From DATBGO01 sp963785765 (lineage in GTDB: Bacteria > Actinomycetota > Actinomycetes > Streptosporangiales > Streptosporangiaceae), in the NCBI GenBank assembly GCA_963785765.1, contig CAWAWM010000002.1, positions 1,054,001-1,118,000 of the forward strand: a DNA stretch of 64,000 bases, given 5' to 3'. The notes under the pieces are model-generated. The model worked only from the letters and a program-made list of their open reading frames with translations. It had not been told where the DNA came from and made no database searches. Of this stretch, positions 7,888 to 15,979 are shown piece after piece. Each line of letters begins with the position of its first letter. Within the stretch, counting starts at the first letter, position 1. The position numbers and the translations under genes were made by a program.

Positions 7888-9292
7888 GGTGACCGACGCA
7901 GCCGTGACCATGGACTTCCACCCCCAGCCAGCGCCCGGGCAGGCGAAGCCCTGGGCGTTCCCCGTGCCCGAGCACAGCGTCCTCGCCAACGGGCTGGCCG
8001 TGCTGCGCTGCCACCGGCCCGGGCAGCAGGTGATGGCCGTGCAGATCTGTCTGGACCTGCCGCTCGACGCGGAGCCCGACGGGTTCGACGGTATCGCCGC
8101 GATCATGATGAGCGGGCTGTCTGAGGGCACCAGCAAGCACACCGCCGAGGAGTTCGCCGCCGAGATGGAGCGCTGCGGCGCGACACTCGAAGCAACCGCC
8201 GACTACCAGGGCGCGCGCGTCTCGCTTGAGGTTCCAGTCTCGCGCTTGCCCAAGGCGCTTGAGCTGCTCGCCGAGTCGCTGCACGCGCCCACGTTCCGCG
8301 GCAGCGAGATCGAACGACTGGTGCGCAACCGTCTCGACGAGATTCCGCTGGAGATGGCCAGCCCTGCCCGGCGCGCGGCCGTCCAGCTGGCGCAGGAGCT
8401 GTTCCCGGCGGCCGCGCGACTGTCCCGGCCGCGCGCGGGCACCGAGGACAGCGTCGCACGGGTCGATGCAGCGGGCGTGCGCGCGTTCTACCAGGAGCAC
8501 GTGCGGCCTGCGACGGCGACGGCGGTCGTCGTGGGCGACCTGACGGGTGTCGACCTGGATGCGATGCTGGCCGGGACGCTGGGCGGATGGGCCGGCGATG
8601 CCGCCGATCCGGTGCCGATGCCGCCAGTTGTGGCCGACGACTCCGGCCGGGTGGTGATCGTGGACCGGCCTGGCGCCGTCCAGACGCAGCTGCTCATCGG
8701 GCGGACCGGCCCGGACCGGCACGATCGGGCCTGGCCGGCCCTGGTGCTCGGCACGTACTGCCTGGGCGGCACGCTCACGTCCAGGCTGGACCGGGTGCTG
8801 CGGGAGGAGAAGGGCTACACCTATGGGGTACGGGCCTTCCAGCGGGTGCTGCGGTCGGCGGCGCCGCACGCCCCGGGCCGTGCTACGGGTGTGTCGGTGC
8901 TCGCTATCAGTGGTTCCGTTGACACGGCGTCGACAGGTCCCGCGCTGGATGACGTGTGGAAGGTGCTGCGCACGCTGGCCGCGGACGGGCTGACCGAGAC
9001 GGAGCGCGATACGGCGGTGCACAACCTGGTCGGAGTCGCGCCGCTTAGGTACGAAAGGGCAGCCTCGGTCGCGGGCACGCTGGCGGATCAGGTGGAACAG
9101 GACCTGCCGGACGACTACCAGGCTCAGCTGTACGCGCGCCTGGCCGAGACGGGTACCGCCGAGGCAACGGCAGCGGTGGCCGCCGCGTTCCCGGAGAGCC
9201 GCCTGGTCACGATCCTGGTGGGCGACGCATCTCGGATCAGGGCTCCAGTCAGTGCTCTTGGAATCGGCGACGTCGAGGTAGTGACAGGCTGA
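7877..9292 (+). CDS. M16B peptidase-like partner lacking the zinc motif
   Basis: A 471-residue M16-fold protein co-transcribed with the catalytic subunit. Where the zinc motif should be it reads FDGIAAIMMSGLSEGT, so HxxEH is absent. Fold features are kept: LANGLAVLRCHRPG, an RVLREEKGYTYGVRAF segment near 310-325 matching the R/Y pair of the C-terminal half, and LPDDYQAQLYARL near the end. It probably forms a heterodimer and helps bind substrate, as in other M16B pairs. ATG 7877 overlaps the upstream gene; GTG 7889, with GGAG seven bases upstream, is an equally good start. Confidence 0.88.
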   Translation: MEPEVTDAAVTMDFHPQPAPGQAKPWAFPVPEHSVLANGLAVLRCHRPGQQVMAVQICLDLPLDAEPDGFDGIAAIMMSGLSEGTSKHTAEEFAAEMERCGATLEATADYQGARVSLEVPVSRLPKALELLAESLHAPTFRGSEIERLVRNRLDEIPLEMASPARRAAVQLAQELFPAAARLSRPRAGTEDSVARVDAAGVRAFYQEHVRPATATAVVVGDLTGVDLDAMLAGTLGGWAGDAADPVPMPPVVADDSGRVVIVDRPGAVQTQLLIGRTGPDRHDRAWPALVLGTYCLGGTLTSRLDRVLREEKGYTYGVRAFQRVLRSAAPHAPGRATGVSVLAISGSVDTASTGPALDDVWKVLRTLAADGLTETERDTAVHNLVGVAPLRYERAASVAGTLADQVEQDLPDDYQAQLYARLAETGTAEATAAVAAAFPESRLVTILVGDASRIRAPVSALGIGDVEVVTG

Positions 9293-9396
9293 GCCGCCGG
9301 ACCCGCAGCCCAGTCGGCGACCGCATCCGAAGGCGCTGGCCAGCTCGGCCGCGTGGCGCGCCGGATCACGGTGATCTGGGTGCGCCTGCACCGGGT

Positions 9397-9876
9397 TCAG
9401 TCCCCGGTAGCTGGGCGCCTGGGCATGCGGGTTCGGATCTGCGCGGTGGCGGTAGCGACCGCCACCACGGTGCCCTCCTGGTCAACTAGCTCCCCAGCGA
9501 GGAAGGCGACGTCCCGGCCGCGTCGCACCACCCGCCCCCGCCCGACCAGGCGACCGGCACGGGCAGGCCGCAGGAACTGCACGTGCCGGTCCGTCGTCGG
9601 CGCAAAGTCACCCGGATCAAGCCCACCGACCAGGGCCGGTCCCATCGTGTCGTCGAGCATGGCAGCTAAGAAGCCGCCTTGCACGACTCCGGCCGGGTTC
9701 AAGAAGGCGGTGGTCGCACGGAACGCGACCTCGATGGTTCCCTCCTCCGGGTTGATCGCGACAAGCTCCCAGCCGAGGGTGACCGACGGTGGCGGGAGCG
9801 GCGCTCTGCCGTCCACTACGTCCCAGAAGGGGCCTTCGCGCGTCATGGTCAGCATCCTGACAGGCCCGGCCTGCAC
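9397..9876 (-). CDS. PaaI-family hot-dog thioesterase
   Basis: A product of up to 159 residues with the hot-dog thioesterase core: AFLNPAGVVQGGFLAAMLDDTMGPAL, where the VQGG loop and following acidic helix form the active site, then HVQFLRPARAGRLVGRGRVV and VAVATATAQI. Enzymes of this class hydrolyse acyl-CoA thioesters, often aromatic. GTG 9876 gives the longest form; ATG 9846 (start MTREGPFWDVV) fits the usual family N terminus better. It is convergent with the M16 pair and lies 37 bases after the stop of the next minus-strand gene, so the two could be an operon. Confidence 0.8.
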   Translation of the reverse strand: MQAGPVRMLTMTREGPFWDVVDGRAPLPPPSVTLGWELVAINPEEGTIEVAFRATTAFLNPAGVVQGGFLAAMLDDTMGPALVGGLDPGDFAPTTDRHVQFLRPARAGRLVGRGRVVRRGRDVAFLAGELVDQEGTVVAVATATAQIRTRMPRRPATGD

Positions 9877-9913
9877 AGTGATGCTCCGGTCCCGCGGCTA
9901 AGACGGACGACGG

Positions 9914-11119
9914 TCACTCCGGGCGCAGGATGCGGTCGAGCCAGCCGAACGATCGCGCGTGGTAGAGAGTGCGTGCTCCCGCTTCGCAGTGATCGCCGGC
10001 GCCCTCCGATGCGGTGAAGGTGACGAATTCCTTCTCGCCGGTCAGTGCCTGGGCAAGCTGCGGCGCCGACTGGCTGATGTCGTCACCTTCGGCGTTGCAG
10101 ACGAAAACCGGGCAGGCGATCTGGCCGGCCCGGTCCTTCAGGGAGTAGTCGCGCAGACCGCGGAGGTAGTCGAGCGGGTCGGCGGCGCCGTGCACCTGCT
10201 GGCCACGGCGCAGTGCCCATCCTGCGGTGGGTTTGCGTTCCAGCGTCCGCAGGATGCGCAGCAGCACCGCGCTGGCCGTGCTCCGGCCGTCCATCAGGCC
10301 GCCGGCGAGCGGGCCGGGAATGCGCTCAAGCGCAGCGGCGTACAGGTCGTAGGATCCGCAGTCGGCGATGCACGCGGCGAGCCGGTGCTCGGCGCTGGCC
10401 GCGCGGGGGGCAAGGTAGCCGCCGAGGCTCAGGCCGATGAGAGCGATCCTGCTGGCGTCCACGTCCGGGCGGGACAGCAGGTAGTCCACGACGGGCGTCA
10501 CGACGTTCTCCCAGTCCGGCCTCAGCACCAGGCCCTGCTGCAGCAGGGCCGCCCCTTGGCCAGGCCCGTCAAAGGCGAGCACGTGATAACCGCGGGCCAG
10601 CGCCGCGGCGCCGTTGCAGAAGTACAGCTCCTCGGCGGTCCCGTCGTAGCCGCCCGTCAAGATGACCGTGGCCCGTGGCCGCCGCTCGGCACCGGCGCGG
10701 AAGAAGTAGCCCGGCAACGTGGTGCCCTCATACGGAATCTGCAGGATCTCCGGCGGCGCCGCGAGCAGCGCCGCGCCGCGGCGGAAGGCGTCCGCCTGCC
10801 GCCTGCCGGTGTCCAGCAGGCGCGGATCGGGCGGGGTGCCCATGAGCATGACCCCAGCGGTGCGGAAGTAACTGGAGGACCGCCAGAAGGCCAGCCGCGC
10901 GGATTCGATCCGCCCGGCGGCCAACTCGCCCTCCGCCAGGGCCAGCGCCGCGGCGGCAGTGGACACCCACGCGTCGTGCCAGCTGGTCAGGTCGGTCCCC
11001 CGGACTCGCGCGGCCGTCGCCAGGCACTCCCCGATATCAGCGCCGCCATAAGGCGCGGAACCCATCGTCCGCAACGTCTGAGCACCCAGCAGGACGTCTT
11101 TGACACCGACTCGGATCAA
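9914..11119 (-). CDS. Alpha/beta hydrolase with N-terminal helical region (DHPON-hydrolase/FrsA-like)
   Basis: A 401-residue serine hydrolase. The nucleophile elbow GLSLGG places Ser at 231, the acid is Asp346 in NAEGDD and the histidine is His377 in GDHCEAG. The oxyanion-region strand VILTGGYDG lies near 152-160. About 120 N-terminal residues are helical, as in 2,6-dihydroxypseudooxynicotine hydrolase and related C-C or ester hydrolases. No signal peptide. The substrate cannot be told from sequence. It is upstream of and on the same strand as the PaaI-like thioesterase. Confidence 0.8.
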   Translation of the reverse strand: MIRVGVKDVLLGAQTLRTMGSAPYGGADIGECLATAARVRGTDLTSWHDAWVSTAAAALALAEGELAAGRIESARLAFWRSSSYFRTAGVMLMGTPPDPRLLDTGRRQADAFRRGAALLAAPPEILQIPYEGTTLPGYFFRAGAERRPRATVILTGGYDGTAEELYFCNGAAALARGYHVLAFDGPGQGAALLQQGLVLRPDWENVVTPVVDYLLSRPDVDASRIALIGLSLGGYLAPRAASAEHRLAACIADCGSYDLYAAALERIPGPLAGGLMDGRSTASAVLLRILRTLERKPTAGWALRRGQQVHGAADPLDYLRGLRDYSLKDRAGQIACPVFVCNAEGDDISQSAPQLAQALTGEKEFVTFTASEGAGDHCEAGARTLYHARSFGWLDRILRPE

Positions 11120-11308
11120 GCTTCACTCCCGGCCAGGACGATATACCGAAGATCCGGCGAGGCCCGCAGATCCTCGCCCATAACAGGACGATAGGAGTAT
11201 TGTCGTCAGCGCAGCTGGGAAATCGCGGCTGCTCACGTAGGGATCGCTCCAGTGAACGGGTCTACGACGGGCCGTCACGCCCGAAGAAGGCCGTCGGCCA
11301 GCGCGCGG

Positions 11309-11611
11309 TCACACCGCCGGGCGCTTTGCGAACCGCTTGATCAGGAACGACGCGACGGCAACAACGATCATGGCGCCGATGATCGCGCCAACGATGCCAC
11401 CCCAGTCGAATTTTTGCGAGTCGCCGATGCCAAATAGGCCGTGGAAGATCCAGAAGCCGACCAGCGCCCCCAGCAGGCCCAGCCCCATCGAAGTCAACCA
11501 CGATCTCCAGCCGCGCATATGCCGGAAGGCATCGTTTGGTATCAGGGCACGAGCGATAGCCCCGGCTACAAAACCCAGCGCCAAGGCGGCGATGAAACTA
11601 CCAATGTTCAA
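11309..11611 (-). CDS. GlsB/YeaQ/YmgE-family small membrane protein
   Basis: A 100-residue membrane protein with three hydrophobic segments: IAALALGFVAGAIARALIP at the N terminus, MGLGLLGALVGFWIFHGLFG in the middle and GIVGAIIGAMIVVAVASFLI near the C terminus. This matches the transglycosylase-associated (GlsB/YeaQ) stress family, whose biochemical role is unsettled. The start codon is TTG at 11611, with a GGGGGAT ribosome site close upstream. It stands alone between the hydrolase gene and the accessory region. Confidence 0.85.
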   Translation of the reverse strand: MNIGSFIAALALGFVAGAIARALIPNDAFRHMRGWRSWLTSMGLGLLGALVGFWIFHGLFGIGDSQKFDWGGIVGAIIGAMIVVAVASFLIKRFAKRPAV

Positions 11612-11849
11612 TTTAGATCCCCCATCCCAAATCCCCCCGCCCCCTTAACTTCATGTTAGCGATGCCTGGTTGCTGGCGAATGACCCGGGTTGCCGGAAGG
11701 CTTCACCCGGACCGCGCGACCGCCGGGCCCTTCGCCCGGCGAGGGCCAAATCGCGGCTGCAACGTCAGCGGGGGAGCGGGGCCGTGAGCCCAGTACCTGA
11801 TGCCGGGCCGCGGGCTCCCGGCGCAGGGTGCCCGCGGCCCGCAAGACGG

Positions 11850-12068
11850 TCAGCGCTGCACGTGCGCCAGCGGTCCTTCACGGACGGGGAACAGGGAGGT
11901 GTTGAGCGCCTGGATGCCCGCGTGCTGCTCGCCGTTGAACGGCGTCACGGTCGGGGTAGCCGCGGTCGCGGGAACCGTTGGCCTGGTGGCCAAGAGCTGG
12001 GGCACGCAGGTTACCCCGGACCTCTCCAAGGTCCGCGGGCCGCTGGATAACAGGAGCGACGAAACCAT
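11850..12068 (-). CDS. Small unknown protein with a strong ribosome binding site
   Basis: A 72-residue product starting at ATG 12068. An almost perfect AAGGAGGG sits five bases upstream, which is the main evidence that it is translated. The sequence is rich in Thr, Pro, Ser and Val (MVSSLLLSSGPRTLERSG at the start, ATAATPTVTPFNGEQHAG in the middle). I recognise no family, signal peptide or membrane segment. It starts 47 bases after the stop of an Ig-like membrane protein on the same strand, so the two probably share a transcript. Confidence 0.5.
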   Translation of the reverse strand: MVSSLLLSSGPRTLERSGVTCVPQLLATRPTVPATAATPTVTPFNGEQHAGIQALNTSLFPVREGPLAHVQR

Positions 12069-12115
12069 GCGTACCCTCCTTCGAACTGCCAGTCCATCCG
12101 TCCGCGCGGAGCCCC

Positions 12116-12883
12116 TCAGGGCCACTGCCTGGCTGTTCCGTTGCCGTTGCCGCTGTCGTGGCGGCCAGGTCCGTCATCTGTGCCCCGGGCGACGGCTATC
12201 ACGCCGAGCAGCGCGGCCAGCGGAATAACCAGCGCGATGAAGTCAGAGGCGGCGAGATTACCCAGGGCATCGAGGGCCCCGGCGAATCCGACAATCAGTA
12301 CGGCGACGGTTACCAGGCCCCATCCGTGCAGGAACAGCCGCAGCATGAAGGGCGGCGTGACTGTCGTCACGTCCGCCACGGCGGTGACAGGTTTCGTTGC
12401 GCGGTGTTCGGTCATGCCCTCGCGTACCCGCGCGGTGATCATCAGGTTGCCGGGCCGGTCAGCGACCATGAGCAGCTCGTCGGGATGGGCCGGGTCGGGA
12501 GACTGCGATACCCAGCCGCCCCCGGCGGCCCACGACACAAGTTTCTGGCTGCCTGACGGCCGCACGCGATAGCGGGCCTGCTCGCCCGCGACGACCGTTT
12601 CCGGCCCGTCGATGACTACCGGCGGTGCTGGCCCGGCGCCGTTGAGCCCGTTGCCCCCGGGGGCGGCCTGATGGCCGCTGCCTTCAGTTGCCATCCGGTC
12701 TGCCGAGCCCGCTTCGGAGGTAACAATGAGCTGGCGGCGGGCCAGTTGCTCGGCGAGCCGGATCTGGCGCACGTGCACATTCCAGGCCATGGCCACCACG
12801 ACACCCGCGAGCCCGGCGGCTCCGAGTCCGAGCAGCGCGGCGACCGCGGGGTGACTGGCACCGGCTGTTGCGGCTGCGAGCAT
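12116..12883 (-). CDS. Unknown membrane protein with an Ig-like extracytoplasmic domain
   Basis: A 255-residue product from ATG 12883, which has AAGGGAG upstream. A first membrane segment (AALLGLGAAGLAGVVVAMAW) is followed by a soluble stretch with beta-rich, Ig-like character (PPVVIDGPETVVAGEQARYR, LLMVADRPGNLMITARV). Two further membrane segments follow, WGLVTVAVLIVGFAGALDAL and FIALVIPLAALLGVIAVA. I do not recognise a named family; the middle resembles PKD or Ig-fold domains that read as 'penalty for non-binding' loops. It heads a probable two-gene unit with the 72-residue protein. Confidence 0.6.
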   Translation of the reverse strand: MLAAATAGASHPAVAALLGLGAAGLAGVVVAMAWNVHVRQIRLAEQLARRQLIVTSEAGSADRMATEGSGHQAAPGGNGLNGAGPAPPVVIDGPETVVAGEQARYRVRPSGSQKLVSWAAGGGWVSQSPDPAHPDELLMVADRPGNLMITARVREGMTEHRATKPVTAVADVTTVTPPFMLRLFLHGWGLVTVAVLIVGFAGALDALGNLAASDFIALVIPLAALLGVIAVARGTDDGPGRHDSGNGNGTARQWP

Positions 12884-13392
12884 GTGGTCTCCCTTAATCG
12901 AAGGGGTCACGATCTGGGCCAGGGCTACTGGCCGTCACTGGCGGGCCCAGTAATGAGCGCAGTGCTGAGCGCTGACCATCATCTGCCTGGATTCCATCGA
13001 GAATGGCTGCGGTGCTCCTGAGCGCAACCTAGCCAGCCTGATCGAGCCTCCTGTGCCACGATGGATATTCAAACATATAATCGAACATGCTGGAAGCCCG
13101 CTGCGTGCTCTCGATAGGGCGTACGGTCGGCCAGCCCATGCTCATCGCATGGGCGCTGCACCAGGCGGCTGGCTGGAGCCGAGGGCTTGAGCGGAGGCCG
13201 GCTCGCCGCCATCATCGACGCCTGCGAGTCCGGCCAGGATCACGACCGCGAGCCCGTCTGCTTCGTGACCCCCCATCAGCGCCGGCCGCTCAGCCTCAGG
13301 TACTACTCACGGCTCAGAACAGTCGCGCCGACCGCCCCCCGCAACGCCGTAGCCTTATCGATCCTGCCCGGCTTGCTGCTAGCTGCGTTCGG
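12884..13392. other. Unassigned region with an isolated TATAAT box
   Basis: About 500 bases without a gene I can support. A perfect TATAAT lies at 13075-13080, and an ATG follows at 13087, where a leaderless transcript would begin. That frame soon becomes Arg/Pro-rich and shadow-like, while another frame (13187-13396) has more natural composition. This may be a decayed gene. Confidence 0.3.
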
Positions 13393-14534
13393 CTAATTGC
13401 GTTCGGCCAGCGTAAACGAGGGTCCGGAGCTGAGGGTGTACAACCCGGCGGCGGTGCAGGTGGTGGCCGAGGTGCACGAGATTCCTTCCAGCTGACTTGA
13501 GGACGCACTTGATGGGTTGGGGGTGGTCTGGATCGCCCACTTGGTGCCGTTCCAGTGCTCGGCCAGGGTGAGCACGTCGCTGTTGGTGGCGCTGACGGTG
13601 TACCACCCGGCGGCGGTGCAGCTGGTAGCCGAGGTGCACGAGATCCCGGCCAGCTGAGCGTCCGGCGAGCCGGAGGGGTTGAGGGTGGTCTGGATCGACC
13701 ACGTGCTGCCGTTCCAGTGCTCGGCGAGCGTCAGCAGAGTCCCGGAGCTCGTGGAGTAGAACCCGGTCGCGGTACAGCTGCTGGCCGAGGTGCACGAGAC
13801 GCCGGACAGCTGAGTGTTAGCCGAGCCGGAGGGGTTGGGCGTGGTCTGGATCGACCACGTGCTGCCGTTCCAGTCGGCCAGCAAGGCGATCTCGCTACCA
13901 AGGCTGTAAAAGCCGACCGCGGTACAGCTGCTGGCCGAGGCGCACGACACGCGATTCAGTGCGGGAAACTCGGCGCCGGAGGGGTTGGGGGTGGTCTGGA
14001 TCGACCACGTGCTGCCGTTCCAGTGCTCGGCCAGCGTGCCAGTTTCCGCATTCCCCGTCGCGGTGCAGTTGGTGGCCGAGATGCACGACACCCCGCCAGC
14101 TCGGCATCAGTCAGGCCGGATGGGGTGGTCTGGATCGCCCACTTACTGCCGTTCCAGTGCTCGGCCAGGGTCAGTTCAGCGTAGTCGCTGTTGTCGTACC
14201 GTCCGACTGCGGTGCAGCTAGCGGCGGAGGCGCACGACACGCCATAGAACACCGACAGCACCGCGCCGGACGGGTCGGGGGTGGTCTGGATCGCCCACTT
14301 ACTGCCGTTCCAGTGCTCGGCGAGAGTCCGAGATACCCCCGAGGCAGTGGTGTAGACCCCGACCGCAGTGCAGCTGGTGGCCGAGGCGCACGACACGTCA
14401 TTGAACGAGGGGAACGTGGCGCCGGATGGGTTGGGCGTGGTCTGGATCGCCCACCCAGTGGCCGCGCTCGCGGCGCCAGCAGCCCAGAAGGTCAGGACAG
14501 CCGCGCAGCTGAGGACCACGAAACGCCGTCGCAT
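13393..14534 (-). pseudogene. Secreted seven-repeat (beta-propeller-like) protein broken by a frameshift
   Basis: ATG 14534 begins a clear signal peptide (MRRRFVVLSCAAVLTFWAA, cut after an ASA). Seven repeats of about 48 residues follow, each with WxIQTTPxPSG, an S-C-x-S-A-x-S-C-T-A-x-G core and LAEHWNG. The first two and the start of the third lie in one frame. Near 14090-14096 the frame is lost in a run of four G (minus strand), and the remaining repeats continue in another frame to the stop at 13393. One extra base would restore VSC and give a continuous product of about 380 residues. Seven repeats suggest a seven-bladed propeller, probably extracellular and possibly ligand-binding. Either a true pseudogene or a sequencing error. 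Confidence 0.75.
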
Positions 14535-14782
14535 GGCTCTCCCTCTTCCCAGGCTCCCGAGGCCGTGCCCGCAAATAGCAGACCAACTGCCAGGGACATA
14601 TCAGGCCATTTTAATCTAACAGGCTTATTTGGCTATTGTGATAGATAGCTCATGGTGTCGGATGAGCGGAGCCCAGGACCCGTTTTTGATCGGCGAGCAG
14701 GGCTTCCCCCATCGCGAGGGCATGGGCGGCGCTGTCACCTGGGGCGTGTCCTGCAGGTCTCCGGGGGTGATGCCCCGGTTGC

Positions 14783-14940
14783 TCAGATCGGGTCCCAGGG
14801 GACGGACTCATAGGCCTGCGTCACGGTCTTCATGAGCTCGGTGTCGATGGGGATGGCCAGCTCGTCGATCCGCCCGACCGGGGCGGCACCGAGGGAGTTG
14901 GTGACGCGCCGATCTCGAGCACGCGGACCGCCCGGGCAGG
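14783..14940 (-). pseudogene. Possible 3' remnant of an unknown gene
   Basis: On the minus strand a frame ending at the TGA of 14783-14785 reads NSLGAAPVGRIDELAIPIDT and then ELMKTVTQAYESVPWDPI. This is balanced, protein-like sequence without a start of its own. It ends where the methyltransferase promoter begins. I cannot name the family. It may be the tail of a deleted gene. The rest of 14535-14952 shows nothing else I can support. Confidence 0.25.
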
Positions 14941-14952
14941 TCTGAGTAGCCT

Positions 14953-15747
14953 GTGGCTGTGACGGACGATAAGCCCCCGGCAGGCATCGACGTGACCAGG
15001 CCGAGCGTCGCCCGTGTCTACGACTACTGGCTGGGCGGGAAGAACAATTTCGCTTCCGACAGGGATATGGGCTGGCGGATGGCCGAGGTGAACCCTGCGC
15101 TGCCGCAATTGGTCCGGCACAACCGGGAGTTCATCTGTGCCGCGGCGGCCCGCGCAGCCGCTGCGGGCATCAGCCAGTTCCTCGACCTGGGCTCCGGGCT
15201 GCCCGCGAAGCCGGCGGTGCACGAGGCGGTGCGGGAGGTGATCCCGGACGCTCGGGTGTGCTACGTGGATATTAACCCGGTGGCTGTGTTGCACGGCCAG
15301 GCGCTGCTTGCTCGCAGCGAGGGGCTCGCCGCTGTGCAGGCAGACCTGACCGAGCCGGAGACCGTGCTTGCGAATCCGCAGCTGCGCGCGGTGATCGATA
15401 TGTCCCGGCCGATCGCCGTGATCTTGGCCGCGGTGGTTCATTTCCTGCCAGCCGACTCGGCTGCCGCAATGTGTGCCCGATACATGAGCCGGGCAGCCTG
15501 GGGCTCATGGCTGATCGTTTCTTCCGGGCACTATGAGGACAAGGAACTCGCCGGCCGGCTACAGCAGACCGCCACGCATACCCGGTTCTGGAACCAAGAC
15601 GCCGCGGATCTGGCGTCGATGCTGGCCGGGTTGGAGCCGTTAGGGCCGGGAGTGTGCGAGGTGCACAGATGGATGACGGGGACAGGCGGCGAACCGGCGG
15701 GCAAGCCCGTGTACGCGCTGGCCGCCGTCGGCGTCAAGTCGCGGTAA
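14953..15747 (+). CDS. SAM-dependent methyltransferase, Methyltransf_19 (DUF574) family
   Basis: A 264-residue protein of a family almost confined to actinobacteria. The diagnostic N terminus VTRPSVARVYDYWLGGKNNF is present, followed by the SAM-binding strand FLDLGSGLPAK and the acidic VCYVDINPVAVLHG. PIAVILAAVVHFLP forms the later core strand. Members are SAM methyltransferases of mostly unknown substrate, and many copies occur per genome. GTG 14953 gives the longest form; GTG 14959 lies about 8 bases after a TAGCCT (-10-like) box, so a leaderless mRNA is possible. No ribosome site is seen. Confidence 0.88.
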   Translation: MAVTDDKPPAGIDVTRPSVARVYDYWLGGKNNFASDRDMGWRMAEVNPALPQLVRHNREFICAAAARAAAAGISQFLDLGSGLPAKPAVHEAVREVIPDARVCYVDINPVAVLHGQALLARSEGLAAVQADLTEPETVLANPQLRAVIDMSRPIAVILAAVVHFLPADSAAAMCARYMSRAAWGSWLIVSSGHYEDKELAGRLQQTATHTRFWNQDAADLASMLAGLEPLGPGVCEVHRWMTGTGGEPAGKPVYALAAVGVKSR

Positions 15748-15873
15748 CCACGCCGCCTGACGTGCGGTCGCCAGCACCGGCGATGGCCCAACCCCTAGCA
15801 GCGTCCTTGCCTGCGTGTGGCGGACAGCGACGCGCTCGACGACAGCTACCCCGATGCCGATCTGCACTCGCTA

Positions 15874-15904
15874 GTGCGCTGACCAGAAACGTTCGCCGGG
15901 TCTG
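15874..15904 (+). repeat. Left terminal inverted repeat of the IS630-like element
   Basis: 31 bp starting GTGCGCTG and containing AACGTT then GCCGGGT. It matches the reverse complement of 17091-17121 at 26 positions and is preceded by TA. Confidence 0.85.
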
Positions 15905-15979
15905 GTGACTTGCGGCGGCCGGGCCGGTCATGTCTCACACTCGATCTTGTTGGTTGCGGTCGAGTGGCGGGGAGGGGCG

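Noticed and set aside
6277..9391. Long minus-strand frames opposite the two M16 genes
   Set aside because: Composition is Arg/Gly/His-rich, typical of antisense frames in high-GC DNA; the plus strand encodes clear peptidase motifs.
13087..13500. Plus-strand gene after the TATAAT box
   Set aside because: After about 30 residues the translation becomes Arg/Pro-rich, and it then runs antisense to the seven-repeat gene.
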